From Paenibacillus_E sp042676385 (GTDB lineage: Bacteria; Bacillota; Bacilli; Paenibacillales; NBRC-103111), in the NCBI RefSeq assembly GCF_042676385.1, contig NZ_JBHTHA010000004.1, forward strand, positions 22,374 to 86,373: DNA of 64,000 bases. The letters are read 5' to 3'. The translations under genes and the position numbers were made by a program. Each line of letters begins with the position of its first letter. Positions within the stretch are counted from its first letter, which is position 1. The notes under the pieces were generated by a model. It ran no database searches and was not told the origin of the DNA. It saw only the letters and a list, made by a program, of their open reading frames with translations. Shown in pieces: positions 8,351 to 15,774 of this stretch.

Positions 8351-8384
8351 AAAGAACCCTCCGAGTCTGGAGAGTTCTTTTATT
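8351..8384 (+). terminator. Terminator after the TetR gene
   Basis: AAAGAACCCTCC pairs with GGAGAGTTCTTT with a 6-nt loop, then TTATT. It lies 84 bp after the TetR stop. Nothing else is seen in 8268-8495. Confidence 0.8.
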
Positions 8385-8495
8385 ATGAAGCGAACTACAA
8401 TGTAAGTATAACTAGTGGACGCATGATAAAAGGCTTCCTAATCAAATGCGGCAAATGGAAGCATTTTGGAGGCATACCCTCGGGGAGAGTTCAGC

Positions 8496-9077
8496 TTATT
8501 GCCGATACGCCTTTATCAACGTGTCTGCTGCTTGAACAATTTCCGCCGATGGGCCTTCGGAGCCCATAAACCGCGAGGACATACAAAATCCCTCCAGAAG
8601 GACGAACAACTGTCTGGCAAGGAGTTCTGGCGACTTTAATCCGGCTTGCTCGCAAATAGATTCCAAACGAATAATAATCGATTTTTTATGATTACTAGCT
8701 GCCTTGTTAACGATATGCTCCGGAAATGGGTATTCGACGGCAACCGCCTGATAGAGACAAAACGTCGATTGGGGTGATAATGAATGCTGATGGGCTACGG
8801 CCTCGAAAATAGCGAGGAGCTGCCGCTCCGGTTCCGTTATACCCTTGATAGTGTTCTCGAACCATCCCCAATATAACTCGCTGGATCGCTCTAATATTGC
8901 GACGATCAGATGATCTTTGGAATGAAAATGCTTGTACAACGTCATTTTTGTAATTCCCGATTCAGCTGCTATTGTGTCGACTCCTACAGCATGGAACCCT
9001 TTTTCAAAGAATAATTTGCTTGCAGTAACCAACAATCGCTCGCGTGCCGCTGATTTATTTTCATTCGATTTGCTCAT
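8496..9077 (-). CDS. TetR/AcrR repressor divergent from NAD(P)-binding reductase
   Basis: A 193-aa TetR-family protein. HTH domain: KSAARERLLVTASKLFFEKG, then SGITKMTLYKHFHSKDHLIVAIL. The C-terminal ligand domain contains the single Cys pair region AHQHSLSPQSTFCLYQAV. ATG 9077 is preferred to the GTG at 9089, which is part of the GAGGTG ribosome site. A palindromic operator (9107-9124) lies in the spacers of both its own and its neighbour's promoter. The probable target is the reductase at 9182. Confidence 0.9.
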   Translation of the reverse strand: MSKSNENKSAARERLLVTASKLFFEKGFHAVGVDTIAAESGITKMTLYKHFHSKDHLIVAILERSSELYWGWFENTIKGITEPERQLLAIFEAVAHQHSLSPQSTFCLYQAVAVEYPFPEHIVNKAASNHKKSIIIRLESICEQAGLKSPELLARQLFVLLEGFCMSSRFMGSEGPSAEIVQAADTLIKAYRQ

Positions 9078-9098
9078 AATTATCGTCACCTCGTATGC

Positions 9099-9127
9099 TT
9101 GACATTATACAGATCGGTATGTATACT
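9099..9127 (+). promoter_or_regulatory. Promoter of the reductase at 9182
   Basis: TTGACA (9099-9104), 17-bp spacer, TATACT (9122-9127). It overlaps the oppositely directed promoter at 9104-9132, so the two compete for RNA polymerase. Confidence 0.85.
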
Positions 9128-9132
9128 GTCAA
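9104..9132 (-). promoter_or_regulatory. Promoter of the TetR gene at 8496
   Basis: On the minus strand TTGACA (9132-9127), a 17-bp spacer and TATAAT (9109-9104), a consensus sigma-A promoter. Confidence 0.85.
9107..9124. promoter_or_regulatory. TetR-type operator within two overlapping promoters
   Basis: ATACAGATCGGTATGTAT matches its own reverse complement at 14 of 18 positions. It occupies the spacers of both promoters. Confidence 0.75.
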
Positions 9133-9145
9133 TGAAAGGAAAAGT

Positions 9146-9163
9146 ATACTGACCTGTATGTAT
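9146..9163. promoter_or_regulatory. Second TetR-type operator
   Basis: ATACTGACCTGTATGTAT shares 14 of 18 positions with the operator at 9107 and lies 39 bp further on, in the 5' leader of the reductase. Confidence 0.65.
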
Positions 9164-9181
9164 ATTAAAGGAGGAGAGCAG

Positions 9182-9829
9182 ATGAAAATTGGGTTTATCG
9201 GTTCTGGAAACGTTGGGCAAACATTGGGCCGAACACTTGTCAAACGGGGGCACGAAGTTAAATTAGGTGCAAGAAGTCCGGAGAAGTTGAAGGAATGGCT
9301 CGATTCATTTTCTCAAGATGAGAAAGCAAGCGTAGGTTCGTATCAGGAGGCTGCAGTATTTGGCGATATTGTCATCAATGCGACTCCGGGAACGGCATCT
9401 CTCGAAGCCTTGCATGCAGCAGGCTATCAATCTTTAAAAGGAAAAATATTGATCGATATTGCCCTCCCTCTAGATTTTTCAAACGATGAACTTAGCCTGT
9501 CCGTGGCCAACACCAATTCTTTAGGGGAGCAGATTCAACGCGCTTTCCCTGATGTAAAAGTGGTAAAAACGTTAAATACAGTAAACTCCGCTTTAATGGT
9601 GAATCCGCTTAGTCTTGCAGACGGGGAGCACGATATGTTCATAAGTGGTAATGATACGGAAGTTAAAAACGAAGTCACCCGGTATCTGAAAGAATGGTTT
9701 GGGTGGAAAAACGTCATCGATCTGGGCGACATCTCTTCCGCACGCGGAACGGAAATGCTGCTGGCGCTTTCTTCAAGAGTATATGGAGCTGTTGGCCACT
9801 CGAATTTTAACTTCAAAATTGTACGTTAA
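9182..9829 (+). CDS. NADPH-dependent F420 reductase-like NAD(P)-binding protein
   Basis: A 215-aa Rossmann-fold protein of the COG2085 type. MKIGFIGSGNVGQTLGRTLV is the GxGxxG nucleotide-binding motif, and LGARSPEKL is an NADP-type second-strand end. VINATPG and VVKTLNTVNSALMVNP are family signatures. ATG 9182 follows AAAGGAGGAG at the usual distance, whereas the in-frame ATG at 9095 lies in the promoter. Members are often called F420 reductases, but Bacillales do not usually make F420, so the substrate here is open. TetR control hints at a stress or detoxification role. Confidence 0.85.
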   Translation: MKIGFIGSGNVGQTLGRTLVKRGHEVKLGARSPEKLKEWLDSFSQDEKASVGSYQEAAVFGDIVINATPGTASLEALHAAGYQSLKGKILIDIALPLDFSNDELSLSVANTNSLGEQIQRAFPDVKVVKTLNTVNSALMVNPLSLADGEHDMFISGNDTEVKNEVTRYLKEWFGWKNVIDLGDISSARGTEMLLALSSRVYGAVGHSNFNFKIVR

Positions 9830-9858
9830 AACCATTTCTTAATTATGTTTTTCGAAAT

Positions 9859-9895
9859 AGGGCAGTCGAATGATTACATTCGGACTTGCCCTTTT
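9859..9895 (+). terminator. Terminator after the reductase
   Basis: AGGGCAGTCGAATG pairs with CATTCGGACTTGCCCT (one bulge), followed by TTTTCT. Confidence 0.85.
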
Positions 9896-10005
9896 CTAAT
9901 CTCAGAGTTGGAGGTTATTGTTCATATATTTCTGTGCTATGGACGGTTACGGGTTATGATCTAGCACTGATAAAATCATAATGATCCTCTCTTTATCGAT
10001 TAATT

Positions 10006-10028
10006 ACTGTGCCTATTATAAGCACAGT
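10006..10028. repeat. Inverted repeat ACTGTGC-N9-GCACAGT
   Basis: A perfect 7-bp inverted repeat, without a T run, lies between the reductase and the Rrf2 gene. It could be a protein site; its role is unknown. Confidence 0.5.
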
Positions 10029-10035
10029 ATATAGA

Positions 10036-10067
10036 AAAATAAATTGCAGTTCTCTTCAAACTGCAAT
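10036..10067 (-). terminator. Terminator of the Rrf2 gene
   Basis: On the minus strand ATTGCAGTT, a 7-nt loop and AACTGCAAT are followed by TTATTTTT, about 30 bp after the Rrf2 stop. Confidence 0.75.
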
Positions 10068-10096
10068 CGCAATAAGGACATTATAACAGCCAGCTT

Positions 10097-10531
10097 TCAA
10101 TCAGAGCATTTTACATAGGCGCAAAGTTCGGCAATATTATACTTTTTCAAGTACTCAATCGTTTGCCGGTCCGCCAATTTCATAATTTCCTCTAATGCCG
10201 CATCTAATTCTTCCGTTGGCTTACCGCAATCACTCTTAACTTCCGATTCGGCTGCCTCCGCTTTGACAGCCAGATAAACCTTATCCAGCGTGATTTCCTC
10301 GGCACGCATTTTTAATGTATACCCACCATCTCGTCCTTCCCGCGCCTCGACCACTCCAGCTTGAGCAAGTAAGGCGAGTACACGGCGTAGAAACGTGGAA
10401 TGGGAATTAACTTGTTCGGCAATCATAGCGCTCGAAAGCACACATCCGCTTTTGGCTAACCAGACGAGGATATGAATGGCGATGTTGAATCTTGGTGGAC
10501 CGATTTGATTAAATCGATTAGGCGCACTCAT
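10097..10531 (-). CDS. Rrf2-family transcriptional regulator
   Basis: A 144-aa winged-helix regulator. RFNIAIHILVWLAKSG, SSAMIAEQVNSHSTFLRRVLALLAQAGVVEAREGRDGGYTL is the classic Rrf2 HTH and wing. Cysteines are at about 30, 102, 137 and 142, so the three closely spaced Cys of IscR-type Fe-S regulators are absent. It is therefore more like the YwnA/YwgB group, which responds to other signals. AAGGAGA lies 7 bp before the ATG. It is monocistronic and ends in its own terminator. The target is not evident; the SDR gene upstream is co-directional but 113 bp away. Confidence 0.85.
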   Translation of the reverse strand: MSAPNRFNQIGPPRFNIAIHILVWLAKSGCVLSSAMIAEQVNSHSTFLRRVLALLAQAGVVEAREGRDGGYTLKMRAEEITLDKVYLAVKAEAAESEVKSDCGKPTEELDAALEEIMKLADRQTIEYLKKYNIAELCAYVKCSD

Positions 10532-10643
10532 GATAATTTCTCCTTACTAAAGCATAACGGTAAGCTTTTCCCTTTATTGTAAATCATTCTGTTCCAGCTA
10601 TTCAACAAAAGGAAACCAGTAAGAAGCAATCATCCTCATTGAC

Positions 10644-11369
10644 CTATTTCAGACGCAATCCGCCATCCACTTCCAGCACGGTTCCCGTAACAAATGTATT
10701 GTCGATCAGATAATACATCGCTTTAGCGATATCTTCCGGCTCCCCAACCCGGCCGACTGGTGTATTTTCCGCAAAGTAACCAAATGTAGCGGAACGCTGC
10801 TCTTCCGGCATCCAGTTCCACCATGAAGTATTCACAACGCCCGGGGAAACTGCGTTTACACGGATAGGTGCAAGCTCAAGCGCCAAATTGGGAACCATAG
10901 CCTCCAACGCGGCGTTTATCGCGGCCAAGCCGGAAATGCCAGGCGAGATATTGCGAGCGGAAATAGCGGTAATGAAGGTAATGGAGCCATGGCTGTTCAA
11001 CGTTTCCAGGCTGAACTGGGCGGACATTACTTGCGGCCAAAATTTGGCTTCGAAGCCGCCGCGCAGCTCGGTGAGCGATAGCTCGCGGAAATTTCCCGCT
11101 CCCTTCGCACCGGAAACGGATATAATTAAATGGTCGAAGTTGCCTTGGCGTTTAAAAAAGGCTTTTAAGTCTTCCGGAGAAGCAGCGTCCAGTTGTTCTC
11201 CACTCGCATTGGGACCTAAATGCTGCAAGGCATCGTCGAGCTTAACTTTATCGCGTCCTGTAACGATGACCTCTGCTCCCGACTCGACGAGCAAGCGGGC
11301 CGCTGCCAAGCCCATGCCTGATGTTCCACCCATAATAATTACACGTTGCCCTTGTATCCGTTTTTCCAT
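10644..11369 (-). CDS. SDR-family protein lacking the catalytic Tyr-Lys pair
   Basis: A 241-aa short-chain dehydrogenase/reductase fold. Nucleotide-binding MGGTSGMGLA (13-22) and GRDK (38-41) are present, and ALELAPIRVNAVSPGVVNT (164-181) is typical. At the YxxxK position the sequence reads LAAIN (148-152), so Tyr is Leu and Lys is Asn; neighbouring residues NAALEAM align without gaps. A group of SDRs with this lesion is known, so the protein may bind NAD(P) and act as a sensor, or use another mechanism. GGAGG lies upstream of ATG 11369. The gene is divergent from a TetR gene across a perfect palindrome, which suggests control by that repressor. Confidence 0.85.
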   Translation of the reverse strand: MEKRIQGQRVIIMGGTSGMGLAAARLLVESGAEVIVTGRDKVKLDDALQHLGPNASGEQLDAASPEDLKAFFKRQGNFDHLIISVSGAKGAGNFRELSLTELRGGFEAKFWPQVMSAQFSLETLNSHGSITFITAISARNISPGISGLAAINAALEAMVPNLALELAPIRVNAVSPGVVNTSWWNWMPEEQRSATFGYFAENTPVGRVGEPEDIAKAMYYLIDNTFVTGTVLEVDGGLRLK

Positions 11370-11393
11370 TTTGCCTCCGCCTCCAATAAATGA

Positions 11394-11444
11394 TTGATTT
11401 CATTTCATAGTCGAATTATAATACGTTACGTAACGTAATGTAAA
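11394..11444. promoter_or_regulatory. Divergent promoters around a perfect TetR palindrome
   Basis: The plus-strand promoter is TTGATT (11394-11399), 17 bp, TATAAT (11417-11422). The minus-strand promoter is TTTACA (11444-11439), about 18 bp, TATAAT (11420-11415). TACGTTACGTAACGTA (11422-11437) is a perfect 16-bp palindrome that fills the minus spacer and covers the plus start region. Confidence 0.8.
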
Positions 11445-11478
11445 TAGATTTTTTAATTTTTTTCCAGGAGGTCCCCTT

Positions 11479-12060
11479 ATGGATGTTCAACAAGAAAAGA
11501 CGACGCTTGGTCGCCCCAGGAGTCAACAGGCATGGGAGGCCGTTATGCATGCTACACAGACGCTTTTGCGATCAGACGGGTATAAAAATCTGTCCATGGA
11601 GGGAATTGCAAAGGCTGCAGGGGTAGGTAAGCCGACCTTATATCGATGGTGGCCAAACGTACCTTCCATCGTGATGGAGGCGCTCAAAAAGCAAGCAGAA
11701 AATGAAATCGGCGCTCCGAACACGGGGTCGCTAAAATCCGATTTGCTGCTCTATTTGGGTTCTACCTGCAAATCCCTTTCCGAACAATCCGGTGAGATCA
11801 TGCGTTGTCTTATGGCCGAAGCGCAATTCAATCCTGATTTTGCGCAAACCTTTCGGGAGCAGTTCATCGCTTCACGGAGAAATACGCTTATTGGCATTTT
11901 GAAGCAAGGCGTCCTACGGGGAGAATTGCAGCAGCATGCCGATTTGGAGCTGTTGGCCGATCTCTGTTACGGACCCATTTGGTATCGATTGCTCAACGGA
12001 CACTTGGCACTGGACGATGACTTTGTGCAGGCCTTAGTAAATCAAATAATCCCAAGTTGA
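11479..12060 (+). CDS. TetR/AcrR repressor divergent from SDR
   Basis: A 193-aa TetR-family protein. N-terminal arm TTLGRPRSQQAWEA, then HTH helix pair SMEGIAKAAGVGKPTLYRWWPNVPSIVMEAL with the TLYRWW recognition helix. The C-terminal domain (SLKSDLLLYLGSTCKSLSEQSGEIMRCLMAEAQFNPDFAQTFREQFI) is of the TetR_C type common in soil bacteria. AGGAGGT is 7 bp upstream of the ATG. It likely binds the TACGTTACGTAACGTA site and controls itself and the SDR at 10644. Confidence 0.9.
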   Translation: MDVQQEKTTLGRPRSQQAWEAVMHATQTLLRSDGYKNLSMEGIAKAAGVGKPTLYRWWPNVPSIVMEALKKQAENEIGAPNTGSLKSDLLLYLGSTCKSLSEQSGEIMRCLMAEAQFNPDFAQTFREQFIASRRNTLIGILKQGVLRGELQQHADLELLADLCYGPIWYRLLNGHLALDDDFVQALVNQIIPS

Positions 12061-12072
12061 TACTTCGGCAAA

Positions 12073-12121
12073 AAAAGGGCCGCGGCAGGTTACCATACGG
12101 TACCTGTCTCAGCCCTTTTCT
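12073..12121 (+). terminator. Terminator after TetR (11479)
   Basis: AAAAGGGC ... GCAGGTTACC pairs with GGTACCTGTC ... GCCCTTTT. T and A tracts on both sides make it potentially bidirectional with the MerR gene. Confidence 0.85.
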
Positions 12122-12162
12122 CGTATCAGACACGGCCTAGCTTATTTTAAACAATGTGCGAA

Positions 12163-12927
12163 TTACTTCTGTACGCCTGTGTAAATGCGGACGGCATCCC
12201 TTAGAAACTCAGCCGTACCCGGCTGTATTTCATCGTAATACGCCTTAAACCGCTCGTCATCCACATACATTTGGGCTAGACCCGCGTGCGCTTCTTTGCT
12301 ATACTCGCTCCAGTAGTAAGTTAACCATTGCTTATGCAAATCAGCGGCTTTTTGAGCCAATTCACTGGCCGGATCGCCCGTTTTGAAAGCCTCGGCCAAA
12401 GTGGTCGCCACTTCGCTTGCCAACCGCGTTACCTCATTATGCTCTTCCTGTGTCATGTTTTTCAGCTTTTCGTTGGACTTATTCACGGTGTCTTCGCCAA
12501 ACTTCTCACGGATTTCTCGGCCATACTTTTTTTCGTTATCATCTATCATCTGCTGTTTGAAGCCTTCGAACTTTTCTTTATCGGTCATGGTCATTCTCCC
12601 TTCGGATAAGGCAATTGTTTTTTCCACATTCGCAATCAAGACATCCAACTGCTTTCTCTTGTCGAGAAGTTGTTCACGATGCTCTTTCAGCGCTTTGGCT
12701 CCGTTAAAGGATGGGGCGGTGATGATTTCTTTAATGTTATCCAGACTAACGCCTAGTTCTCTGTAGAACAGGATTTGCTGCAGCCGGTCCACTTCCGCCT
12801 GACCATAAATCCGGTATCCGGACGAGCTCATTCTTGCCGGCTTAAGAATGCCTATCTCGTCATAATACCGAAGCGTTCTGGTGCTGATCCCTGCCAATCG
12901 GCCTAGCTTCTGCACGGTGTATTCCAT
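12163..12927 (-). CDS. MerR-family regulator with TipAS drug-recognition domain
   Basis: A 254-aa regulator like Mta or TipAL. The MerR HTH and dimerisation helix span 1-110 (YTVQKLGRLAGISTRTLRYYDEIGILKPARMSSSGYRIYG). The TipAS domain spans about 125-250 (FEGFKQQMIDDNEKKYGREIREKFGEDTVNKSN, HKQWLTYYWSEYSKEAHAGLAQMYVDDERFKAYYDEIQPGTAEFLRDAV). Such regulators bind cyclic peptide or other lipophilic drugs and activate by untwisting a long-spacer promoter. ATG 12927 follows AGGAGGG; the in-frame upstream ATG lies before it. A dyad next to TTGACT at 12961-12981 suggests autoregulation. No dedicated pump is adjacent. Confidence 0.9.
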   Translation of the reverse strand: MEYTVQKLGRLAGISTRTLRYYDEIGILKPARMSSSGYRIYGQAEVDRLQQILFYRELGVSLDNIKEIITAPSFNGAKALKEHREQLLDKRKQLDVLIANVEKTIALSEGRMTMTDKEKFEGFKQQMIDDNEKKYGREIREKFGEDTVNKSNEKLKNMTQEEHNEVTRLASEVATTLAEAFKTGDPASELAQKAADLHKQWLTYYWSEYSKEAHAGLAQMYVDDERFKAYYDEIQPGTAEFLRDAVRIYTGVQK

Positions 12928-12960
12928 GTGATTCCCTCCTGACAACTATAACGGTACACC

Positions 12961-12981
12961 TTTACGTAGCGTAAAAGTCAA
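12961..12981 (-). promoter_or_regulatory. MerR-type operator and -35 of the TipAS gene
   Basis: On the minus strand TTGACT (12981-12976) runs straight into the dyad TTTACG-CTA-CGTAAA (12975-12961). A 19-bp spacer would place TACCGT as the -10; this long, weak arrangement is typical for MerR activators. Confidence 0.6.
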
Positions 12982-13021
12982 CTCTTATTTCAAGAAAATT
13001 ATCATATGAGAAGAATGACTA

Positions 13022-13070
13022 GCGAAAAAGGGCTGCAGCAGCATGCCCGCAGGCAGCCTACTACAACCCT
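13022..13070 (-). terminator. Terminator of the SRPBCC gene
   Basis: On the minus strand a 19-bp stem with several G-U pairs closes a TGC loop and ends in CCCTTTTT. It lies 55 bp beyond the SRPBCC stop. Confidence 0.75.
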
Positions 13071-13124
13071 CTAATTATATCCGGTGCAATCCGGAACATT
13101 GCTTCTTTATAGCTTATTTGTTGG

Positions 13125-13574
13125 TTACCAGCCAAAATCCAATGTTTTACCCGTTTCTGCGTAAGTCTTAACATTACTCAATATCATCGGCCAACTCGAT
13201 TTCGTATTCTCGTAGGACGGGTGGTCTGCCGGCCATAGATCATTAACCAGCGTGAGTTTCGTACAAGCACCCACCGTTTCTAAAGTAAGCGTAACTCTCG
13301 TTTCCAGTTCAGCGTGGTTCTCACGGTATGACGGTCCGGGATGCTCCGTATAACTCATGAGCCGATTCTCTTCGAATGCCAGCACTGTACCGTATACATG
13401 GACTGTCTCATCTCCATCGTTGCCAGGGCCAATATACTCATAAGGCGCGCCGATTTCGAATGTCGTTTTGAGAATGCTGCCGAAAAATATCGCTTTCGTC
13501 CCTTCAGGTGACGTAAATATTTTCCAGATATCCTCAGGTGTTGCCCCAATATAGAGTTCGTACTTGAGATCCAT
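13125..13574 (-). CDS. SRPBCC/AHSA1-domain protein
   Basis: A 149-aa START/AHSA1-fold protein. DLKYELYIGATPEDIWKIFTSPEGTKAIFFG is the family N-terminus, TYTEHPG-like SYTEHPGPSYRENHAELETRVTLTLE the middle strands, and SWPMILSNVKTYAETGKTLDFGW the long C-terminal helix. These proteins bind small hydrophobic ligands and are often paired with ArsR or AraC regulators. ATG 13574 has CGGAGGA upstream. It is divergent from the AraC regulator at 13705, a plausible regulator-target pair. Confidence 0.85.
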   Translation of the reverse strand: MDLKYELYIGATPEDIWKIFTSPEGTKAIFFGSILKTTFEIGAPYEYIGPGNDGDETVHVYGTVLAFEENRLMSYTEHPGPSYRENHAELETRVTLTLETVGACTKLTLVNDLWPADHPSYENTKSSWPMILSNVKTYAETGKTLDFGW

Positions 13575-13704
13575 GAATAGTCCTCCGTTCAATCATTTTA
13601 TTAGATTGCGTAAATTGCTTCAGACTGCTAGTCTCAATAATAGAATACCCAAAACGGAAAGTATTGTAAAAACGCGACAATACAGCTTGAGTGGAGGAAT
13701 GAAT

Positions 13705-14526
13705 ATGAGATCAAACATAAAGCCTTCCGACAAGGGGATCCTGAAAGCAGCAGCAGGCATGCAAAAATTTTCTCTTATGCGCTATCTGCCTGCTCCGGAT
13801 TTGGACCCCTTTATCGAGCATTACTGGATGGTCCGGTGGGATTTAAGGGGTCAACCTCCTTATCGCCAAGCCATTTTGTCTTATCCGAACGTAAACCTGG
13901 CTTTCGAGCAAGAAAATACAAGCGTCTTCACAGGAATCTACGGCGTCCCGAAAACAACATATACCCGCCTCCTACAGGATGAGGGCGTAGTACTGGGTGT
14001 CAAATTTCGCCCCGGAGGCTTCTACCCGTTTTGGCAGCAACCTGTTTCCCTGCTTACCGGAGAAATTCTAGGTATCGGGGACGTGTTCGGGGTAGACGCG
14101 AAAGCTATAGAAGAGCAAATGTTTGCCCAGGAGGATGGGGAGCACATGGCCCGACTAGCGGAACAATTCCTGCGGGAGCGACTTCCGGAACCGGATGAGC
14201 AAGCTGAGCTTGTCAATCAGATTGTGCAAACGGCTATCGAGAATCGGGAGATTACCAAGGTGGAGGACATTGTACAGCTGTTCGGCATTAACAAGCGGAC
14301 CCTGCAGCGTCTGTTCAGCCGTTACGTCGGCGTCAGCCCGAAATGGGTCATCCAGCGTTTTCGGCTGCAGGAAGCGGCGGAACTTATGGAAAAAGGCGGC
14401 ATTCCGGACTGGCCGAAATTGTCGCAGGACCTGGGCTATTACGATCAGGCCCACTTTATCAAAAGCTTCAAATCCATGATCGGCAAATCACCGGAAGCGT
14501 ACATGAATGTAAATGTTCTGTCGTAA
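13705..14526 (+). CDS. AraC-family regulator with N-terminal DUF6597-like domain
   Basis: A 273-aa regulator. Residues about 18-150 (YLPAPDLDPFIEHYWMVRWDLRGQPPYRQAILSYPNVNLAFEQ, GVKFRPGGFYPFW) form the sensor domain seen in AraC proteins of this group. Residues about 165-270 carry the two AraC HTH motifs (TKVEDIVQLFGINKRTLQRLFSRYVGVSPKWVIQRFRLQEAAELM and WPKLSQDLGYYDQAHFIKSFKSMIGKSPEAY). ATG 13705 is 7 bp after GGAGG; the ATG at 13699 would be 1 bp from it. Divergent from the SRPBCC gene 130 bp away. Confidence 0.9.
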   Translation: MRSNIKPSDKGILKAAAGMQKFSLMRYLPAPDLDPFIEHYWMVRWDLRGQPPYRQAILSYPNVNLAFEQENTSVFTGIYGVPKTTYTRLLQDEGVVLGVKFRPGGFYPFWQQPVSLLTGEILGIGDVFGVDAKAIEEQMFAQEDGEHMARLAEQFLRERLPEPDEQAELVNQIVQTAIENREITKVEDIVQLFGINKRTLQRLFSRYVGVSPKWVIQRFRLQEAAELMEKGGIPDWPKLSQDLGYYDQAHFIKSFKSMIGKSPEAYMNVNVLS

Positions 14527-14680
14527 TGTGAGTTTTACATCCCACTCTATTCTTGTTGGTATATGCTAATCTAGATTCTCAAACCATCTCGGCCAATTTT
14601 GTTGGCCTACATTTCCGTTGCGCCTCCTACCATTTTGTGGCACACTATAGGTATCAAGCAGAGCCCAGTGGCAAAGAATG

Positions 14681-14728
14681 CCCCGCTTCCTTTCGAATTG
14701 GAAAGGAGTCGGGGTTTTGTGTTTTTTT
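14681..14728 (+). terminator. Strong terminator 25 bp before the nuclease-like gene
   Basis: CCCCGCTTCCTTTC pairs with GAAAGGAGTCGGGG (one mismatch, 6-nt loop), followed by TTTTGTGTTTTTTT. It is 155 bp after the AraC stop but only 25 bp before the next start, so it either ends AraC transcription or acts as an attenuator of the following gene. Another hairpin, GGCCAA-N4-TTGGCC, lies at 14591. Confidence 0.85.
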
Positions 14729-14752
14729 AAACGAATTTGGAGAGGTGAGGGG

Positions 14753-15436
14753 ATGGGTTTCGAAAGCGAACACGATAAGTGGATGGGCGATCATCTACGG
14801 CGAAGAAAAGGGGAACGTCTGGACGCTCTGAAACGCGGTCATGGATACGGAAATCGATTGTTCATTGAGCGAATCTGGTGGGCGCTAGTTGGACATTTTC
14901 ACGGATTGCATCCTGAATATGAAGTAAAGGACTGGCGGGGGAGATCCTACTTTGTTGATTTCATGTGGATTGTAGGGGCCGTTCGAATTGTGTTTGAGGT
15001 TATGGACTTTGGCTCGCATGGCACGGACCGCAGCAAGTATCGAATGGATTTAAACCGAGGACTTTTTCTCCAGACTCAAGACTGCACTGTCTTCTATATC
15101 TCTCTGGATGAGTTAAAGGAGAATCCAGCATTCATCCACTCTGCTCTGCTGAACATCTTGTCCCCTTATTTGTCGGCTGGAGGCGGGACCAAAAGAACGG
15201 TTGAAAGACTCTACTCAAAAATCGAACGAGACTTGATGCGGGCGGCAATTCGCCACAATCGGGTCATTCGCCCCACCGAGGCGGCGAAAGAGTTGGAGTT
15301 GCATAAGATGACGGTCATTAAGTACTGCCGCAAACTGGTGGATAAGGGGAAATTTCGGGCCGTGGCGAGAGGAGCGTCTGGGAAGATAACTTACTATGAA
15401 TATGTTGGCTCTATCCAAAGTCCGGATTTGGTTTGA
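14753..15436 (+). CDS. Vsr/DUF559-like nuclease-fold domain fused to a winged HTH
   Basis: A 227-aa protein not matched to a named gene. Residues 60-125 read like a PD-(D/E)xK endonuclease of the Vsr/DUF559 kind: GRSYFVDFMW (Asp69), then RIVFEVMDFGSHG (Glu82, Asp85, His89), then YRMDLNRGLFLQTQDCTVFYISLDEL. The spacing between the acidic residue and the usual second one is one residue longer than in DUF559, so activity is uncertain. Residues about 150-215 form a winged HTH (RPTEAAKELELHKMTVIKYCRKLVDKGKF). ATG 14753 follows GAGGTGAGG; no good start exists upstream. It sits between a leader terminator and a dyad array, suggesting a DNA-binding or cleaving role. Confidence 0.6.
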   Translation: MGFESEHDKWMGDHLRRRKGERLDALKRGHGYGNRLFIERIWWALVGHFHGLHPEYEVKDWRGRSYFVDFMWIVGAVRIVFEVMDFGSHGTDRSKYRMDLNRGLFLQTQDCTVFYISLDELKENPAFIHSALLNILSPYLSAGGGTKRTVERLYSKIERDLMRAAIRHNRVIRPTEAAKELELHKMTVIKYCRKLVDKGKFRAVARGASGKITYYEYVGSIQSPDLV

Positions 15437-15454
15437 CTATTACGATTCGTGAAA

Positions 15455-15580
15455 TTCTGTATGAATTATCATATAGAAATTTCCCTAAGATCGTAAATCC
15501 GAAAAATCTGTATGAAAAATCGTATAGAATCTCTCATTTAGCGTAAATCGCGTTCATTCTATCCGAAAAATCATACAGAT
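15455..15580. repeat. Three TCTGTATGA..TATAGAA dyads, 51 bp apart
   Basis: Related imperfect dyads start at 15455, 15506 and 15557, exactly 51 bp apart. The third is inverted relative to the first two (TTCTATCC ... ATACAGAT). The array begins 19 bp after the stop of the nuclease-like gene and runs into the 30-bp tandem repeat. Confidence 0.75.
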
Positions 15581-15665
15581 TGGCGGAATGGGGAGTGAAA
15601 TAGTTCAGATTGGCGGACCGGAGAGTAAAATAGTTCAGATTGGCGGAATGGGGAGTGAATTAGGC
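15576..15665. repeat. 30-bp tandem repeat, three copies
   Basis: Copies at 15576-15605, 15606-15635 and 15636-15665 share the core CAGATTGGCGGA and then GGGGAGTGAA. Copy 2 differs at a few positions. Nothing else is seen in 15437-15774; the open frame it creates on the minus strand is judged spurious. Confidence 0.85.
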
Positions 15666-15774
15666 GAGTTGAGGATGGGTCGTGGACTGGCCAATTCACT
15701 TTGGGTGGCAGCGATAGTGCTGTAACTGTTTTCGGCAAGTCCTTGTTTGTAAATTGTTGAACGAAAAGCCCAAA

